From positions 1-56,539 of the forward strand of contig RFGE01000289.1 of NCBI GenBank assembly GCA_003696105.1: DNA of 56,539 nt, given 5' to 3'. The stretch's first letter is position 1. Each line of letters begins with the position of its first letter. Of this stretch, positions 31,003 through 41,702 are shown one piece after another. Under the pieces are notes generated by a model. That model was given only the letters and a program-made list of their open reading frames with translations. It had not been told where the DNA came from and searched no databases. The position numbers and the translations under genes were made by a program. This DNA is from Deltaproteobacteria bacterium (GTDB taxonomy: Bacteria > Myxococcota_A > Polyangia > Haliangiales > J016).

Positions 31003-32252
31003 TACCGGCACGTGAAGTCGACCGCGTCGACGTGGCAGCGCAGGCACATGCGCCCGGCGCGCGCGGCGAGCGCCCGGCACCGGCGACTCGTCGCCCATCC
31101 GGCCGGATGCGGATTCACGCGATAGGGATTGCCCGGCTCGGCCGAGTGGCACGTGGTGCAAAACGGTTCGCGGTGGCAACTCGCGCACTGGCGAATGTTG
31201 CGCTGGGCCTGGACGGCGTGGTGGTTCGGGCCGCGCGCACCGAACGTCGCCCACCCGTCCGGGTGGAACCGCCGCGAGCCGTCGCCGGTGAGAAACGCGC
31301 CGGCGAACTCGCTCCCCTTGCGGCCACCGCCCTCGACCGGGTCGTAGGACCAGCCGACGCCGGTGCGGCCGTGGCAGCCGACGCAGAAGGTCTGCAGCCG
31401 GTGACACGCCGAGCAGTCGGGGTTGTTGCGCCGCGCATCGATCGCGTGGATCGACACGTAGTCGTTGCCGTGAAAGTCCATCGGCTTCGCCGTGCCCTGA
31501 TGGCAGTCGATGCAAAACGCCTTGTGGTGGCAGTTGTCACAATACGCCGCGTCCTGCTTGGCCACCGCCGCGTGGCGCGTGCGAAACGACAGGTCGTGCG
31601 CGTCGCCGCGCAACACGCCGGACGGCTGAAGCAGCCCTTCGGCGAACGCGGTCTGGATGCGGCCGTCGCCTTCGGCGAGGTGACAGGTCGTACATGCATC
31701 GGTCGCCGTTCGTCCATCGTGGCACTGCAGGCACAGTCGCATGCGCGGCAGCTGGTCGCGCGTCGCGAGGTCGACGCCGTCGGCCAGCAGGTCGCCGTGA
31801 CACGTCTGGCAGCTGATTTTCCGGCCGACGTGCGCCCTGTGGTTGAACTTGAGATTGGGCGCCGGCACGACGACGCGCGCGACCGCCCCGCCCGCGGCGA
31901 ACCCAGGATGGCATGCCGCGCACGCCGCCGGCGGCTTGCCGGCCGCGACCGGCTTGGTCGGCTGGTCGCGGTCGATCGCGTGGCACATCGCGCACACGTC
32001 CTCGCCGGGCATCAGGTTGTCGAGCGACGACGTCGACTCCGCGGCGTCCTCGTGGCAGAAGTCGCAGTCGACGCTGCCGAGGCGCAGGTGGCGCGCGTGC
32101 GAGAAACGAAGCGGCAGCGACTGCGGCGGGAACACGACCTCGGACACCGGTTGCCGCGCAAACTCCGCGAGCCGCGGCGCGCCGGCGCGCGCCGCCGACC
32201 AGACCGCCACGGCAACGCCGACGGCGACGCCGAGCGAGGCTGCCCGCTGCAT
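31002..32252 (-). CDS. Multiheme c-type cytochrome (13 CXXCH motifs)
   Basis: A 416-residue periplasmic protein with a signal peptide ending ARAG and thirteen CXXCH heme-binding motifs, from CDFCH and CAMCH near residue 65 to CLRCH near the C-terminus, with additional histidines for bis-His ligation. Such proteins carry electrons across the periplasm. The ATG overlaps the stop of the upstream barrel gene (ATGA). This suggests a porin-cytochrome conduit across the outer membrane, as in Mtr/Pcc systems, though the heme count differs from the ten of MtrA. The TAG stop is formed at the junction with the MITE-like element. Confidence 0.93.
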   Translation of the reverse strand: MQRAASLGVAVGVAVAVWSAARAGAPRLAEFARQPVSEVVFPPQSLPLRFSHARHLRLGSVDCDFCHEDAAESTSSLDNLMPGEDVCAMCHAIDRDQPTKPVAAGKPPAACAACHPGFAAGGAVARVVVPAPNLKFNHRAHVGRKISCQTCHGDLLADGVDLATRDQLPRMRLCLQCHDGRTATDACTTCHLAEGDGRIQTAFAEGLLQPSGVLRGDAHDLSFRTRHAAVAKQDAAYCDNCHHKAFCIDCHQGTAKPMDFHGNDYVSIHAIDARRNNPDCSACHRLQTFCVGCHGRTGVGWSYDPVEGGGRKGSEFAGAFLTGDGSRRFHPDGWATFGARGPNHHAVQAQRNIRQCASCHREPFCTTCHSAEPGNPYRVNPHPAGWATSRRCRALAARAGRMCLRCHVDAVDFTCR

Positions 32253-33958
32253 CACGGCACCTCCGGGTGGAACGCGAGGTCGAGCACGGCGAGCACGCGC
32301 AATTGGCGCCGGTCGAGCCGATTGTAGTTGTCCTCCACCGTGGCGTGCGCGGCGATGCCGGGCGCAATGCGATAGGTCGCGCCGAGTTGGCCGCCGAACG
32401 ACGTGGCGCGGCGGCGCTCGATCAGTTCGTCGTCGAAGCGTACGACGCTCACGCGCGACGCGACGTCCCACGCGCCGGTCAGCCGCCACCGCGCAGACGC
32501 GAACCCGCCGGCGCGCCGGCCGCCGTAGCCGTCTTCCCAAAACAGGTCCAGGCGCGCGTATGACCACGGGCTCGCGCGGTACCGGCCGCCGGCGTGCGCG
32601 CCCAGCGCAGTGCCGCCACCGTCGCCGGCCGGCGCGGCGTCCTCGGTTCCGTACGCGCGCAACCACCCGCGCACGTACCCCGACAGCGCGCTCGCGTCGG
32701 GCGCCAGTTCGTACGTGAGGCGGGCATCGTGGTACGGCCGCGTCGAGAACACGTTGAAGATCGAGTCGCCGTCGAACGTGGGGTACGAGTAGAAGTACTC
32801 GGGCGACAGCCGGTGCGCGCCCCACTGCAGCTGCACGCCGGCGAGTGCCTCGTCGATCAGCCCGTGCAGCAGGCTGTAGCGAGCCGCCGCGAACGTTGCC
32901 ACCTGCCCGGCGCCCCGCGCCAGCCGTCGCACGTAGCGGGCCGACGTGGACACGCGCTCCTCGTTGACGCCCCAGCCGGGCGCCTGGCCGCGCTCGTTCG
33001 GGTACAGCCCGCGATCGGGCGCGCCCATCGTCACCGCGCCGCCGATGAGCCCCGGCGTGCGCGATACCGACCGCCGATAGGACGCGCGCAGCACCACCGG
33101 GAGGTCGTCGGTCTCGATCGCGGCGCCGAACGTCGGCATCCATTCGTCCCGCTGCGGGCAGCGATCGAAGTCCGCCTCGAACGGATTGCCGCCGCCCGGC
33201 ACCGGGCGGTCGATGGGCCGCCACGATCCGGTGCCGGGCGCGACGCCTTCGACGTACTCGGGACATTCGCCGCCGGCCGTGCCGTCCGGCTCGAGGGTCG
33301 CGGCGGCGACCGGCGATGCGTCGCGCACGCGCATGCCGCCGAACGCCTCGATCGCGGCCCGCCAGGGCGTGTGGACGCGCACCGTCGCGCCGTCGAAGCT
33401 CCACCAGTCGAGCGTGTCGACCGCGAGCTGGCGGCCGACCGCGACATCCACGACGCCGGCGAGACCGCGCACACCGGCGTAGGCGTACAACACGTCGACC
33501 GCGAGGCTCGACGACTCCAGTTCCGGAATCAGATCGACGGCGTCGTATCGGTTGGCGTCGACGACGAGCGACCCGCCGGTGAAGCTGCCGAAGTCGTGGT
33601 CGATGCGCAGCCACGCCGTCACGTACACGTCGGGACCGGGGTCGAGCGCGGTGTCGTAGCGCAGTCGACGCGGCGGCCGGCCAATGTTCCAGATCGACAG
33701 CGACAGCGACTGCGTGAACCGCCGCCGTGCGAGTTCCGAGTCGCCCGACACGGGCCGTAGCCACCGAAGTGAGTAGCCCTGCCCGACGGTCAGCGCACGG
33801 ACCTCGAAGTCGTAGGCCCACGCCGGCGCGGCGACGGCGAGCGCAACCGCCGCCGCAGCCGCCGCCCACGCGCGCGGCAGCCCGCCCCGCGCCCGCTGCG
33901 CCGGCGCGGCGACCGCCGCCGTCCGTCGCCATTTCGGTTCGCCCGTGCGGCGCGCCAT
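32252..33958 (-). CDS. Outer-membrane beta-barrel protein, partner of the multiheme cytochrome
   Basis: A 568-residue protein: signal peptide ending AWA, then alternating polar and aromatic strands typical of a barrel (for example SLSLSIWNI, DVYVTAWLRID, ARLTYELAPD). It ends with a terminal strand VLAVLDLAFHPEVP. Two cysteines lie in one large loop (ECPEYVEG and DRCPQRDEW). Translationally coupled to the 13-heme cytochrome gene, so probably a sheath for it in the outer membrane, with a role like MtrB or PioB but shorter than MtrB; sequence similarity to those was not evident by eye. A promoter lies just upstream of ATG 33958. Confidence 0.82.
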   Translation of the reverse strand: MARRTGEPKWRRTAAVAAPAQRARGGLPRAWAAAAAAVALAVAAPAWAYDFEVRALTVGQGYSLRWLRPVSGDSELARRRFTQSLSLSIWNIGRPPRRLRYDTALDPGPDVYVTAWLRIDHDFGSFTGGSLVVDANRYDAVDLIPELESSSLAVDVLYAYAGVRGLAGVVDVAVGRQLAVDTLDWWSFDGATVRVHTPWRAAIEAFGGMRVRDASPVAAATLEPDGTAGGECPEYVEGVAPGTGSWRPIDRPVPGGGNPFEADFDRCPQRDEWMPTFGAAIETDDLPVVLRASYRRSVSRTPGLIGGAVTMGAPDRGLYPNERGQAPGWGVNEERVSTSARYVRRLARGAGQVATFAAARYSLLHGLIDEALAGVQLQWGAHRLSPEYFYSYPTFDGDSIFNVFSTRPYHDARLTYELAPDASALSGYVRGWLRAYGTEDAAPAGDGGGTALGAHAGGRYRASPWSYARLDLFWEDGYGGRRAGGFASARWRLTGAWDVASRVSVVRFDDELIERRRATSFGGQLGATYRIAPGIAAHATVEDNYNRLDRRQLRVLAVLDLAFHPEVP

Positions 33959-33965
33959 CGGGGCG

Positions 33966-33995
33966 ATGCTAGGGGCCGGTCACCGGGGCGGGCAA
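33966..33995 (-). promoter_or_regulatory. Promoter of the barrel-cytochrome operon
   Basis: On the minus strand TTGCCC (33990-33995), 18 bases, TAGCAT (33966-33971). The -10 box ends seven bases before the ATG at 33958, so a leaderless start is predicted. Confidence 0.5.
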
Positions 33996-34006
33996 CATTT
34001 CTGCGC

Positions 34007-34012
34007 TATGCT
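34007..34012 (+). promoter_or_regulatory. -10 box of the 34020 lipoprotein gene
   Basis: TATGCT, ending seven bases before ATG 34020. It is divergent from the barrel promoter, 35 bases away. This favours ATG 34020 over the in-frame ATG 34008, which overlaps the box. Confidence 0.4.
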
Positions 34013-34019
34013 GCCGGCG

Positions 34020-35855
34020 ATGCGCCTGTGTGCGATCGGACTGGCCGCCGCGACGGCGGTCATCGCGCTCGCAGCCTGTCCCCGCGCGCCGGCGCGGCCG
34101 CGATCGCCGTCCGCGGCGCTCGACCGCGACCTCGCGGCGCTCGCGATTCCGCCGCGCGACGACACGGCGACAGCGCTCGCCCGGCTCGACCGCCTGGCGG
34201 AGTCCGGCCACATGCGCGCGGCGTGGGAGCGGCTGCACTACCTGATCGATCTGTTCGACGACGCCCGCTTCCGCCGGTCCGACGACAGTCGCGCGCTGCT
34301 CGTGCGCGCCCTCCGGTTCCCGGACGACGCGCCGACCCGCGGACCGCGCGCGACCGATCGCGCGGTCGCGGCCCTCCTCGTCGAAGCCGACCGGCTTCTC
34401 GCCGCGAAGCGGTTGCACCGCGGCGGCCAGGCGGCCCGCACGCTGCTGGAAATCGACGCGACGCCCGCGCAAACCGGCGCCGACCTGCTGCGCCAGGTGA
34501 TCGCGCTCAAGCGGATCGCGGCCGGCGGCGGTCCGCTCGCCGACAATGCGCGCCTGCGCCTGTTCGGCTTGTGCCGGACCGCGTTCGCCGACGCCGTCCG
34601 GGCGCCGCGGCCGCGACGTGCCGCGATGATCGCGCGGTGCCTGTACCCGCTGTACGACGCCGATCCGGCGCCCTACTTCGCGGCCGACCCGCGCGACAGG
34701 CCGCCGCTGCCCCGGTGGGCCGACCTGGCCGAGCGCGCGTCCGCGCTCGCGAACCAGATCGCGGCCGGCACCGGGCGGCTGGCGCGCGCGGGCCGCGCGG
34801 TCGCCGACCAATGGCGCGCGTTCTTGGCCGACCACGAGCGCGACCTGCCCGCCCCGCTGTCGCCGGCCGCCCTCGGCCTGCCACACGTCGACCGCGCGGA
34901 ACCGCTCGGCGCCGAGCGCGTGTTCGCCTTCGGCGACGGCCGCCCCGTGCCGGACCGAGATGCGCTCGCGAGCAGCGTCCGCGCGGCGTTGGCCGAAGAC
35001 GGGACCGACGCGGTCGCCATCGCGCTGCCCGGCACCGCGCGCGCCGATGCGCTCGTGGACATCGCCGCGGCGTTGGCCGCGGCCGGCGCGCGGCGCATCG
35101 ATCTTGCCGTCGCGGCGACGCGCCGCCTCGACGCGCCCCCGGGGGACTACTGGCACGGGCGCACCGACCACGGTCGCGTCGATGTCGTCGCCGTGCTGCC
35201 GGTATCGCTCGCTCTCATCGCGACCGGCGCGCGCGGCCGCTCGGATGCAGGAAGGCGGTTCGACTGGGACCCGCGGCGTGCGACGTTGCAATTGCATCTC
35301 GTCGTGACCGCGCGCACCTGGTCGCTCGTCGCGCCGGACGGCGCGATCGCGGCGATCGACACGTCGGCCGATCCGGCCTCCGCGCTCCGCCGCGCACTCG
35401 AGCGCGTCCGCCTTGCGTTCCCCGACGAGGCCGGCCTCGCGGTCGTGCTCGGCCCCGACGCCACCTACGCGGCGACCGTCGCCGCGATCGCGGCGGCGCG
35501 CCACACCGCCGACGGGCGGCCGCTGTTTCGGCGCATCGCGCTGGCTGCCGCCGCACCGACGCCGCGGCGCGGCGGCCTCGCGCAGCGGATCGACGCGCGC
35601 GCGAGCGCCGCGGTCGACATCGAGCCCCCCGCGCTGGCCGCGCGCGTCGCCGCAGCCCGACGCTGCTACCTGGACGTCGTCGACCGGTCGCCGACCGCGG
35701 CCGGCAGCGTGCGCGTCGAACTGCGCGACGGCGCGCCGGCGGCGGTGGCCGGCGCGGCCGACCCGGCCCTTCGCGCGTGCGCCGTCGACGCGCTCGCGGA
35801 GGCGATGCGCAACCAAGCCATCGAAAGCGCGGTCGTCACGTTCCGGCGGCGGTGA
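34020..35855 (+). CDS. Large lipoprotein with ExbD/AgmX-like C-terminal features
   Basis: A 611-residue predicted lipoprotein (lipobox LAAC). The N-terminal half is helical and rich in Ala, Arg and Leu. The second half contains strand-helix units such as DAVAIALPGTARADALVDIA and LAVVLGPDATYAATVAAIAA, reminiscent of ExbD periplasmic domains. It ends with CYLDVVDRSPTAAGSVRVEL and a late Cys, a pattern like the C-terminal domain of AgmX/TonB-type proteins. These similarities are weak and no function is assigned. It is divergent from the barrel operon and convergent with the Kelch lipoprotein, with 9 bases between stops. Confidence 0.7.
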   Translation: MRLCAIGLAAATAVIALAACPRAPARPRSPSAALDRDLAALAIPPRDDTATALARLDRLAESGHMRAAWERLHYLIDLFDDARFRRSDDSRALLVRALRFPDDAPTRGPRATDRAVAALLVEADRLLAAKRLHRGGQAARTLLEIDATPAQTGADLLRQVIALKRIAAGGGPLADNARLRLFGLCRTAFADAVRAPRPRRAAMIARCLYPLYDADPAPYFAADPRDRPPLPRWADLAERASALANQIAAGTGRLARAGRAVADQWRAFLADHERDLPAPLSPAALGLPHVDRAEPLGAERVFAFGDGRPVPDRDALASSVRAALAEDGTDAVAIALPGTARADALVDIAAALAAAGARRIDLAVAATRRLDAPPGDYWHGRTDHGRVDVVAVLPVSLALIATGARGRSDAGRRFDWDPRRATLQLHLVVTARTWSLVAPDGAIAAIDTSADPASALRRALERVRLAFPDEAGLAVVLGPDATYAATVAAIAAARHTADGRPLFRRIALAAAAPTPRRGGLAQRIDARASAAVDIEPPALAARVAAARRCYLDVVDRSPTAAGSVRVELRDGAPAAVAGAADPALRACAVDALAEAMRNQAIESAVVTFRRR

Positions 35856-35864
35856 CTGCGGCCG

Positions 35865-37787
35865 TCACCGCCGCAAGGCGACCAGCGACTCGACGTCGAC
35901 GGCCGCACCGACGCCGCCGATCACGCCGATGCCGACGTGGCCGGCGGGTAACTCGTCGGCCAGATCACAGGCGAGCACGCGCTCGCCGTCGATGAGCGCC
36001 TCGACCGAAGCCGGCGCTATGCGCACCTCGATCGCGGGCAGCGGCGCGCGCGCGTCGACCGCATCGCCCGCGAGTGCGGGGCCGGCGCAGCCGAGATCGA
36101 CGCGCTGGCCGTCGCGCATCGCGAACGCGCGCGCGGGCTCGCCGGACTGCAGCGCGACGTACGCGAAGTCGCGCTCGCTGCGGTAGCCGAACAGGATCGC
36201 GACGCCGCCGCCGCGCGCGCCCGCCCGTGCGACCACGATCGGCGCAGCAAACTCCGGTCCGGCGGCCACCGCCCACTCCGACGGCGCCGCGCCGGCGCCC
36301 GGCCCACCGGACACGACGTAGCGCAGCGGCTCGCCGCTGCGAACGACGCGCGACGGATCGCGCGGCGTCAACGAGTCCGCCTGCACCGGATCGCCGGCGT
36401 TGAACTGCGCGGTGTAGCGCCCGGTGAGGTCGGGACGAAACACCCATGCGTCCGCGACCGCCGTGCCGTCGACGTCGCGGCCGCCCGCGATCAGTACCGC
36501 CCCGTCGTCGAGCCGCACCGCCACGTGGCCGCCGAAAACCGGCGGAACGGCCACAAGCGGGTCGAATTCGCCGCGAGCGGGCGCAAACCGCGCCGCGGTG
36601 CCCGCGGCGTCGCCGCCCGCGATCAGGACCGTGCCGTCTTCGAGAGCCGTCGCGGTCGGGTCGGCGCGCGGCGCCGGCGCCGCGGCCAGCGGCACCGCGA
36701 CATTGGTCCCGGGCGGAACGACTGCGGCCGCGTCGCTCGGCACGGCCGACGCGAACGCCGAAAGCACCGCGCCGCTGGCGAGGCGCACCGGCGCGCCGGC
36801 CGCGCCGCCGATCGCCGCGTTCGCACCGCCGGCGACGGCGAGTCGCTCGGCCTGGTCGATCGGCGCACCGGTCGCGTCGATACCCCCGGCGACCAGCACG
36901 CGGCCGTCCGCTTCGACGACGGCCGCCGCGCCGATGCGCGCGACCGCGAGTCCCGGGCCGTCCTGCACGACACCGGAGTCGACGTCGACGACGATCGAAT
37001 CCGCGAGCGCCGTGTCCGGCGAACAGTCTCCGTCCGCACCCACGGGACGGCACCCGCCGGCCAATAGCAGCCGGCCGTCCGGCAGGGCGGCGGCCGCGTG
37101 ATGTGCCCGGCTGCGTTCGAGAAACAGCGGCGGTCCGAACGCGCCGGCGGCCGGATCGTAGACCTGATAGGCCGGCTCCGGCCCGCCGGCGACGACGACG
37201 CGCCCGTCGGCGAGCGTGGTCATGGACGCGCCGGCCAGTCCCGCCGCGTACAGCGACCCGTCGACCGGCGCGAACGCCCCCGCGTCCGGGTCGTACCACT
37301 CGACCAGGTCGACCGGCGCGCCGGTGTCGTCGACGCCGCCGGCGACGAGCACGCCCGCGCCGGCGCGCGCGGCCAGCGCCCCGGCGCGGGCGACGGCCAT
37401 CGGGCCGACGGGGCACGCGCCTCGCCGCGGCGCCATGAACACGCGCAGCTCGGCGCCGTCGGGGAGGTCGTCGAGTACGAACTCGCGCGTGCGGCCGATC
37501 GCCAACTCGGTGCCGGCGCTCCCCTCGACCCGCACTTCGATCCAGCGCGTGCCGGCCGGGAATGCGTCGACCGCGACGTCGCCGTCCTCGATGGAAAAGG
37601 CGGCGCCGGTGTCCTCGGCGGGGGCAAACTCGCCGCGCGCAGCGACGGTGAGCGTGCGCGCGCCGGGAGGTGCGCCGCAGTCCGGGGCGACCGCCGGGAC
37701 GACGCGCGTAAGCCGGATGCGGCGTACCGCCGGATCGCCACAGCCGGCCGCCGCGACCGCGGCGGCGAGCGCAATGGAGCGCCGCAT
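35865..37787 (-). CDS. Kelch-repeat lipoprotein
   Basis: A 640-residue predicted lipoprotein (lipobox AAGC). At least five Kelch-type repeats of about 50-60 residues are visible through recurring LADGRVVVAGG, LPDGRLLLAGG, EADGRVLVAGG, LEDGTVLIAGG and LDDGAVLIAGG. They form a beta-propeller over about residues 125-480. The C-terminal 150 residues form a jelly-roll-like beta domain. It probably binds proteins or sugars on the cell surface. Start ATG 37787; a TACCAT box lies eight bases upstream and overlaps the -10 box of the divergent kinase gene. Confidence 0.85.
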   Translation of the reverse strand: MRRSIALAAAVAAAGCGDPAVRRIRLTRVVPAVAPDCGAPPGARTLTVAARGEFAPAEDTGAAFSIEDGDVAVDAFPAGTRWIEVRVEGSAGTELAIGRTREFVLDDLPDGAELRVFMAPRRGACPVGPMAVARAGALAARAGAGVLVAGGVDDTGAPVDLVEWYDPDAGAFAPVDGSLYAAGLAGASMTTLADGRVVVAGGPEPAYQVYDPAAGAFGPPLFLERSRAHHAAAALPDGRLLLAGGCRPVGADGDCSPDTALADSIVVDVDSGVVQDGPGLAVARIGAAAVVEADGRVLVAGGIDATGAPIDQAERLAVAGGANAAIGGAAGAPVRLASGAVLSAFASAVPSDAAAVVPPGTNVAVPLAAAPAPRADPTATALEDGTVLIAGGDAAGTAARFAPARGEFDPLVAVPPVFGGHVAVRLDDGAVLIAGGRDVDGTAVADAWVFRPDLTGRYTAQFNAGDPVQADSLTPRDPSRVVRSGEPLRYVVSGGPGAGAAPSEWAVAAGPEFAAPIVVARAGARGGGVAILFGYRSERDFAYVALQSGEPARAFAMRDGQRVDLGCAGPALAGDAVDARAPLPAIEVRIAPASVEALIDGERVLACDLADELPAGHVGIGVIGGVGAAVDVESLVALRR

Positions 37788-37795
37788 CAGTCCCG

Positions 37796-37805
37796 ATGGT
37801 ACACT
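37796..37805. promoter_or_regulatory. Overlapping divergent -10 boxes (Kelch lipoprotein / kinase)
   Basis: ATGGTACACT contains TACACT forward (37800-37805, eight bases before ATG 37814) and TACCAT on the minus strand (37796-37801, eight bases before ATG 37787). The two promoters share the GTAC core and must compete for RNA polymerase. Confidence 0.45.
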
Positions 37806-37813
37806 CGGCGCAC

Positions 37814-39640
<1,827 letters not shown>

Positions 39641-39659
39641 CGCCTGCCCGCCGCGCGGG

Positions 39660-40922
39660 TCAGGGCTCGCACGCGCCGAAGTCGCACGGCGCGACATCGA
39701 CGATCGCGCGGGCATCGTCGCCGCCGGTCACGACCGCCGCGGTCACCGCGCCGATCGCGATCGCGCCCACCCCTGCCCACAGCCACCGACTCTGCCACCA
39801 GCGCCGCGCGGGTCGCGCCGTGCGGTCCCCCGGCGGCGGCTCACCGCGCGCCACGCGCGCGTCCGCGAGCAGCGTGGGAGGAAACCGCAGGTCCCGCCGC
39901 TCGACCAACGCGACCCACAGCGCGCGCGCCGCCCCCGCGAGCCCCGCGGCGTCCGCGAACCGGATCTCGACCACCGGCCCGCACGCGACCGGCGTCCCCT
40001 CACAGCGTTGACCGACCAGCGCCGGCGCGCCGCCGCGCCACACCGGCGCCGCGAGCACGAGCAGGTCGAGGTCGGCCTCCACGATGCGCGCCTCGACCCG
40101 CTGCGCGGCGCGCACCTCGTCGACGCCCACGTCGAGCGGCGCGACCGCCGCTGCCGCGAGCGGATCGCGCTCGAGGGCCAGCTCCACCGCGCCGCCCTCG
40201 GCCGTCACCGACACGACCCGCGCGGCCGGCAGCGCCCCGGGCTTGCGCGCGACGAACGCATGCCGGCCGACGCGAACGCGAACGGCCGCCGGCGCCGCGC
40301 CGACGGGCCGCCCATCGACCTCGATCGCCGCGCCCGCCGGTGCGCTGACGGACACGGTCACTTCGGCGGGCGACTGCGCGATGGCGCGGGCGAACGCATC
40401 GACGACCTGCGGGCGGAACTCGGCGGTCGTCACGGGGCGGTCCGGCGCGAGCGCGTGGGCGAACCGGAAGTCGTCGTCCGCTTCGCGGGCGCGCCCGCGG
40501 TACAGGCGCACAGCCGCCAGCCGCAGGGAGATCTCGGCCATCAACTCCGCGCCGCCGTCGAGGGCCAGCACGTCGAGCGCGACGCGCCGCGCCTCCGCCA
40601 GTCGCGCCTCCGCGAATTCGGGTTCGACGCGTTTGTACGCGCGCCAACCCTCGTCCGCCAGCGCCCGCGCGCGACCGAACGGCCGCAGTCGCTCTCGCGG
40701 CACCGCGCCCGGAATCGGCGCCGGATCGACCCTTGCGTCGGCCCCGGCGGCGCTCGCCGCGGCGCGCACGGCTTCCGCGGCGGCGCGCGCGGGCACAGGC
40801 GGCCGCGCCGCCGCGCGCACCACGATCCCGGCGCGCGGGGCGGCCACCGCCGGCCCGGCAGCCGACGCGACGGCCAGGGCCGCCGCACACGCGAGCGCCC
40901 ACCTCACACGGCGATTGTACAC
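39660..40922 (-). CDS. Secreted PEGA-domain protein with C-terminal membrane helix
   Basis: A 420-residue protein with a signal peptide ending AVAA, an Ala-rich helical region resembling TPR repeats (about 85-160), and a PEGA-like module (about 190-250: SVSAPAGAAIEVDGRPVGAAP). A late hydrophobic helix (WLWAGVGAIAIGAVTAAVVTG) precedes a short tail with two cysteines (CDFGACEP). The layout resembles the TPR lipoprotein at 4211 and suggests a common envelope role. GTG 40922 is chosen; GTG 40907 in frame also gives a good signal. Convergent with the kinase gene. Confidence 0.75.
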   Translation of the reverse strand: MYNRRVRWALACAAALAVASAAGPAVAAPRAGIVVRAAARPPVPARAAAEAVRAAASAAGADARVDPAPIPGAVPRERLRPFGRARALADEGWRAYKRVEPEFAEARLAEARRVALDVLALDGGAELMAEISLRLAAVRLYRGRAREADDDFRFAHALAPDRPVTTAEFRPQVVDAFARAIAQSPAEVTVSVSAPAGAAIEVDGRPVGAAPAAVRVRVGRHAFVARKPGALPAARVVSVTAEGGAVELALERDPLAAAAVAPLDVGVDEVRAAQRVEARIVEADLDLLVLAAPVWRGGAPALVGQRCEGTPVACGPVVEIRFADAAGLAGAARALWVALVERRDLRFPPTLLADARVARGEPPPGDRTARPARRWWQSRWLWAGVGAIAIGAVTAAVVTGGDDARAIVDVAPCDFGACEP

Positions 40923-40930
40923 GGCCCGAT

Positions 40931-40940
40931 GTGGTACAAC
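40931..40940. promoter_or_regulatory. Overlapping divergent -10 boxes (PEGA protein / small protein)
   Basis: GTGGTACAAC gives TACAAC forward (40935-40940, 11 bases before ATG 40952) and TACCAC on the minus strand (40931-40936, eight bases before GTG 40922). The arrangement is the same as at 37796-37805. Confidence 0.45.
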
Positions 40941-40951
40941 GGCGGAGCGCC

Positions 40952-41197
40952 ATGTCGTTCGATTGGATCCAAAACCGTGGCGGCCTGCCCGCGGAGCTGC
41001 GCGCGGCGCGCCGCGACGCGATGTACCGGGCCGAACTGGCCGAGCGGGCCGCCCTGCTGCGGCGGCTCAACTACCCGCGCGACGTCGCCCGCCGCCGAAT
41101 CGCGGACAACGTCGCATGGGACTTCGAGATCGGCGCGGGCGCGCCCCCTCCCGCCGACGTCATCGACTCCATCGTCGCCGCCGCGTACGCCCGGTAA
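40952..41197 (+). CDS. Small conserved-looking hypothetical protein
   Basis: An 81-residue, soluble, mostly helical protein (SFDWIQNRGGLPAELRAARR, YPRDVARRRIADNVAWDFEIG, VIDSIVAAAYAR) without signal or membrane segment. The ordered sequence, the aromatic residues and a TACAAC promoter element in front support a real gene. I do not recognise the family. It is convergent with the PKD-like lipoprotein gene, with nine bases between the stops. Confidence 0.6.
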   Translation: MSFDWIQNRGGLPAELRAARRDAMYRAELAERAALLRRLNYPRDVARRRIADNVAWDFEIGAGAPPPADVIDSIVAAAYAR

Positions 41198-41206
41198 CCG
41201 CGCGCG

Positions 41207-41554
41207 TCATCGCCGCGGCAGTGTGACCGCGACGCGCACCAGCGCGCCCGATGCGTCGGGATAGAACGCCTGGACGCGGAGGAACCGCTGGCGCGACGCG
41301 CCGGCAGCGACGACGTGCTCCCATTCGACCGCCGCGGTGCGCACGAGTTCGCTGCCGTCGCCGAAGTCGAACTCCACCCACGGAGGCGGCGCCGCGTCGC
41401 ACACCAAGCGCGCAACCAGCGTGTCGCCCGGAGCGGCCGTCTCTGGTTGCACCAGCAACTCACAGGCATCGGCCGGCGGCAGTTCCAACTCCTCGACGCA
41501 GCCGCCGACAGCGACCGCCGACGCAACCAGCCCGAGCGCTACCGCATTGCGCAT
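41207..41554 (-). CDS. Small lipoprotein with PKD-like beta domain
   Basis: A 115-residue predicted lipoprotein: lipobox VGGC, then a single beta-sandwich resembling a PKD domain (ETAAPGDTLVARLVC, WVEFDFGDGSE, VQAFYPDASGALVRVAVTL). The FDFGDGS strand is the PKD hallmark. It probably mediates surface contacts. It is divergent from the kinase at 41703; the 150-base gap between them contains a dyad. Confidence 0.75.
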   Translation of the reverse strand: MRNAVALGLVASAVAVGGCVEELELPPADACELLVQPETAAPGDTLVARLVCDAAPPPWVEFDFGDGSELVRTAAVEWEHVVAAGASRQRFLRVQAFYPDASGALVRVAVTLPRR

Positions 41555-41639
41555 CGCGACGAGGATCGCACGGCGGCGCGCCGCGCGCGAGCATGTGGGC
41601 GCGGCGGCGCCGGTGTCGCAGACTCGCGACGCGGCGACA

Positions 41640-41663
41640 GTAACTGTGATTACAAATAGTTAC
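41640..41663. promoter_or_regulatory. Dyad GTAACT-N12-AGTTAC, candidate operator
   Basis: A perfect inverted repeat, GTAACT (41640-41645) and AGTTAC (41658-41663), within an AT-rich island in otherwise very GC-rich DNA. It ends three bases before the TTGACA of the kinase promoter. It has the size and symmetry of a dimeric regulator site. Confidence 0.45.
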
Positions 41664-41666
41664 GCT

Positions 41667-41695
41667 TTGACATGGCGCCGCGGTTTGCGAACAAT
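41667..41695 (+). promoter_or_regulatory. Promoter of the kinase gene at 41703
   Basis: TTGACA (41667-41672), 17 bases, AACAAT (41690-41695). The start is expected at about 41702, next to ATG 41703. This favours that codon over ATG 41694, which overlaps the -10 box. Confidence 0.5.
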
Positions 41696-41702
41696 GGGGG
41701 GG

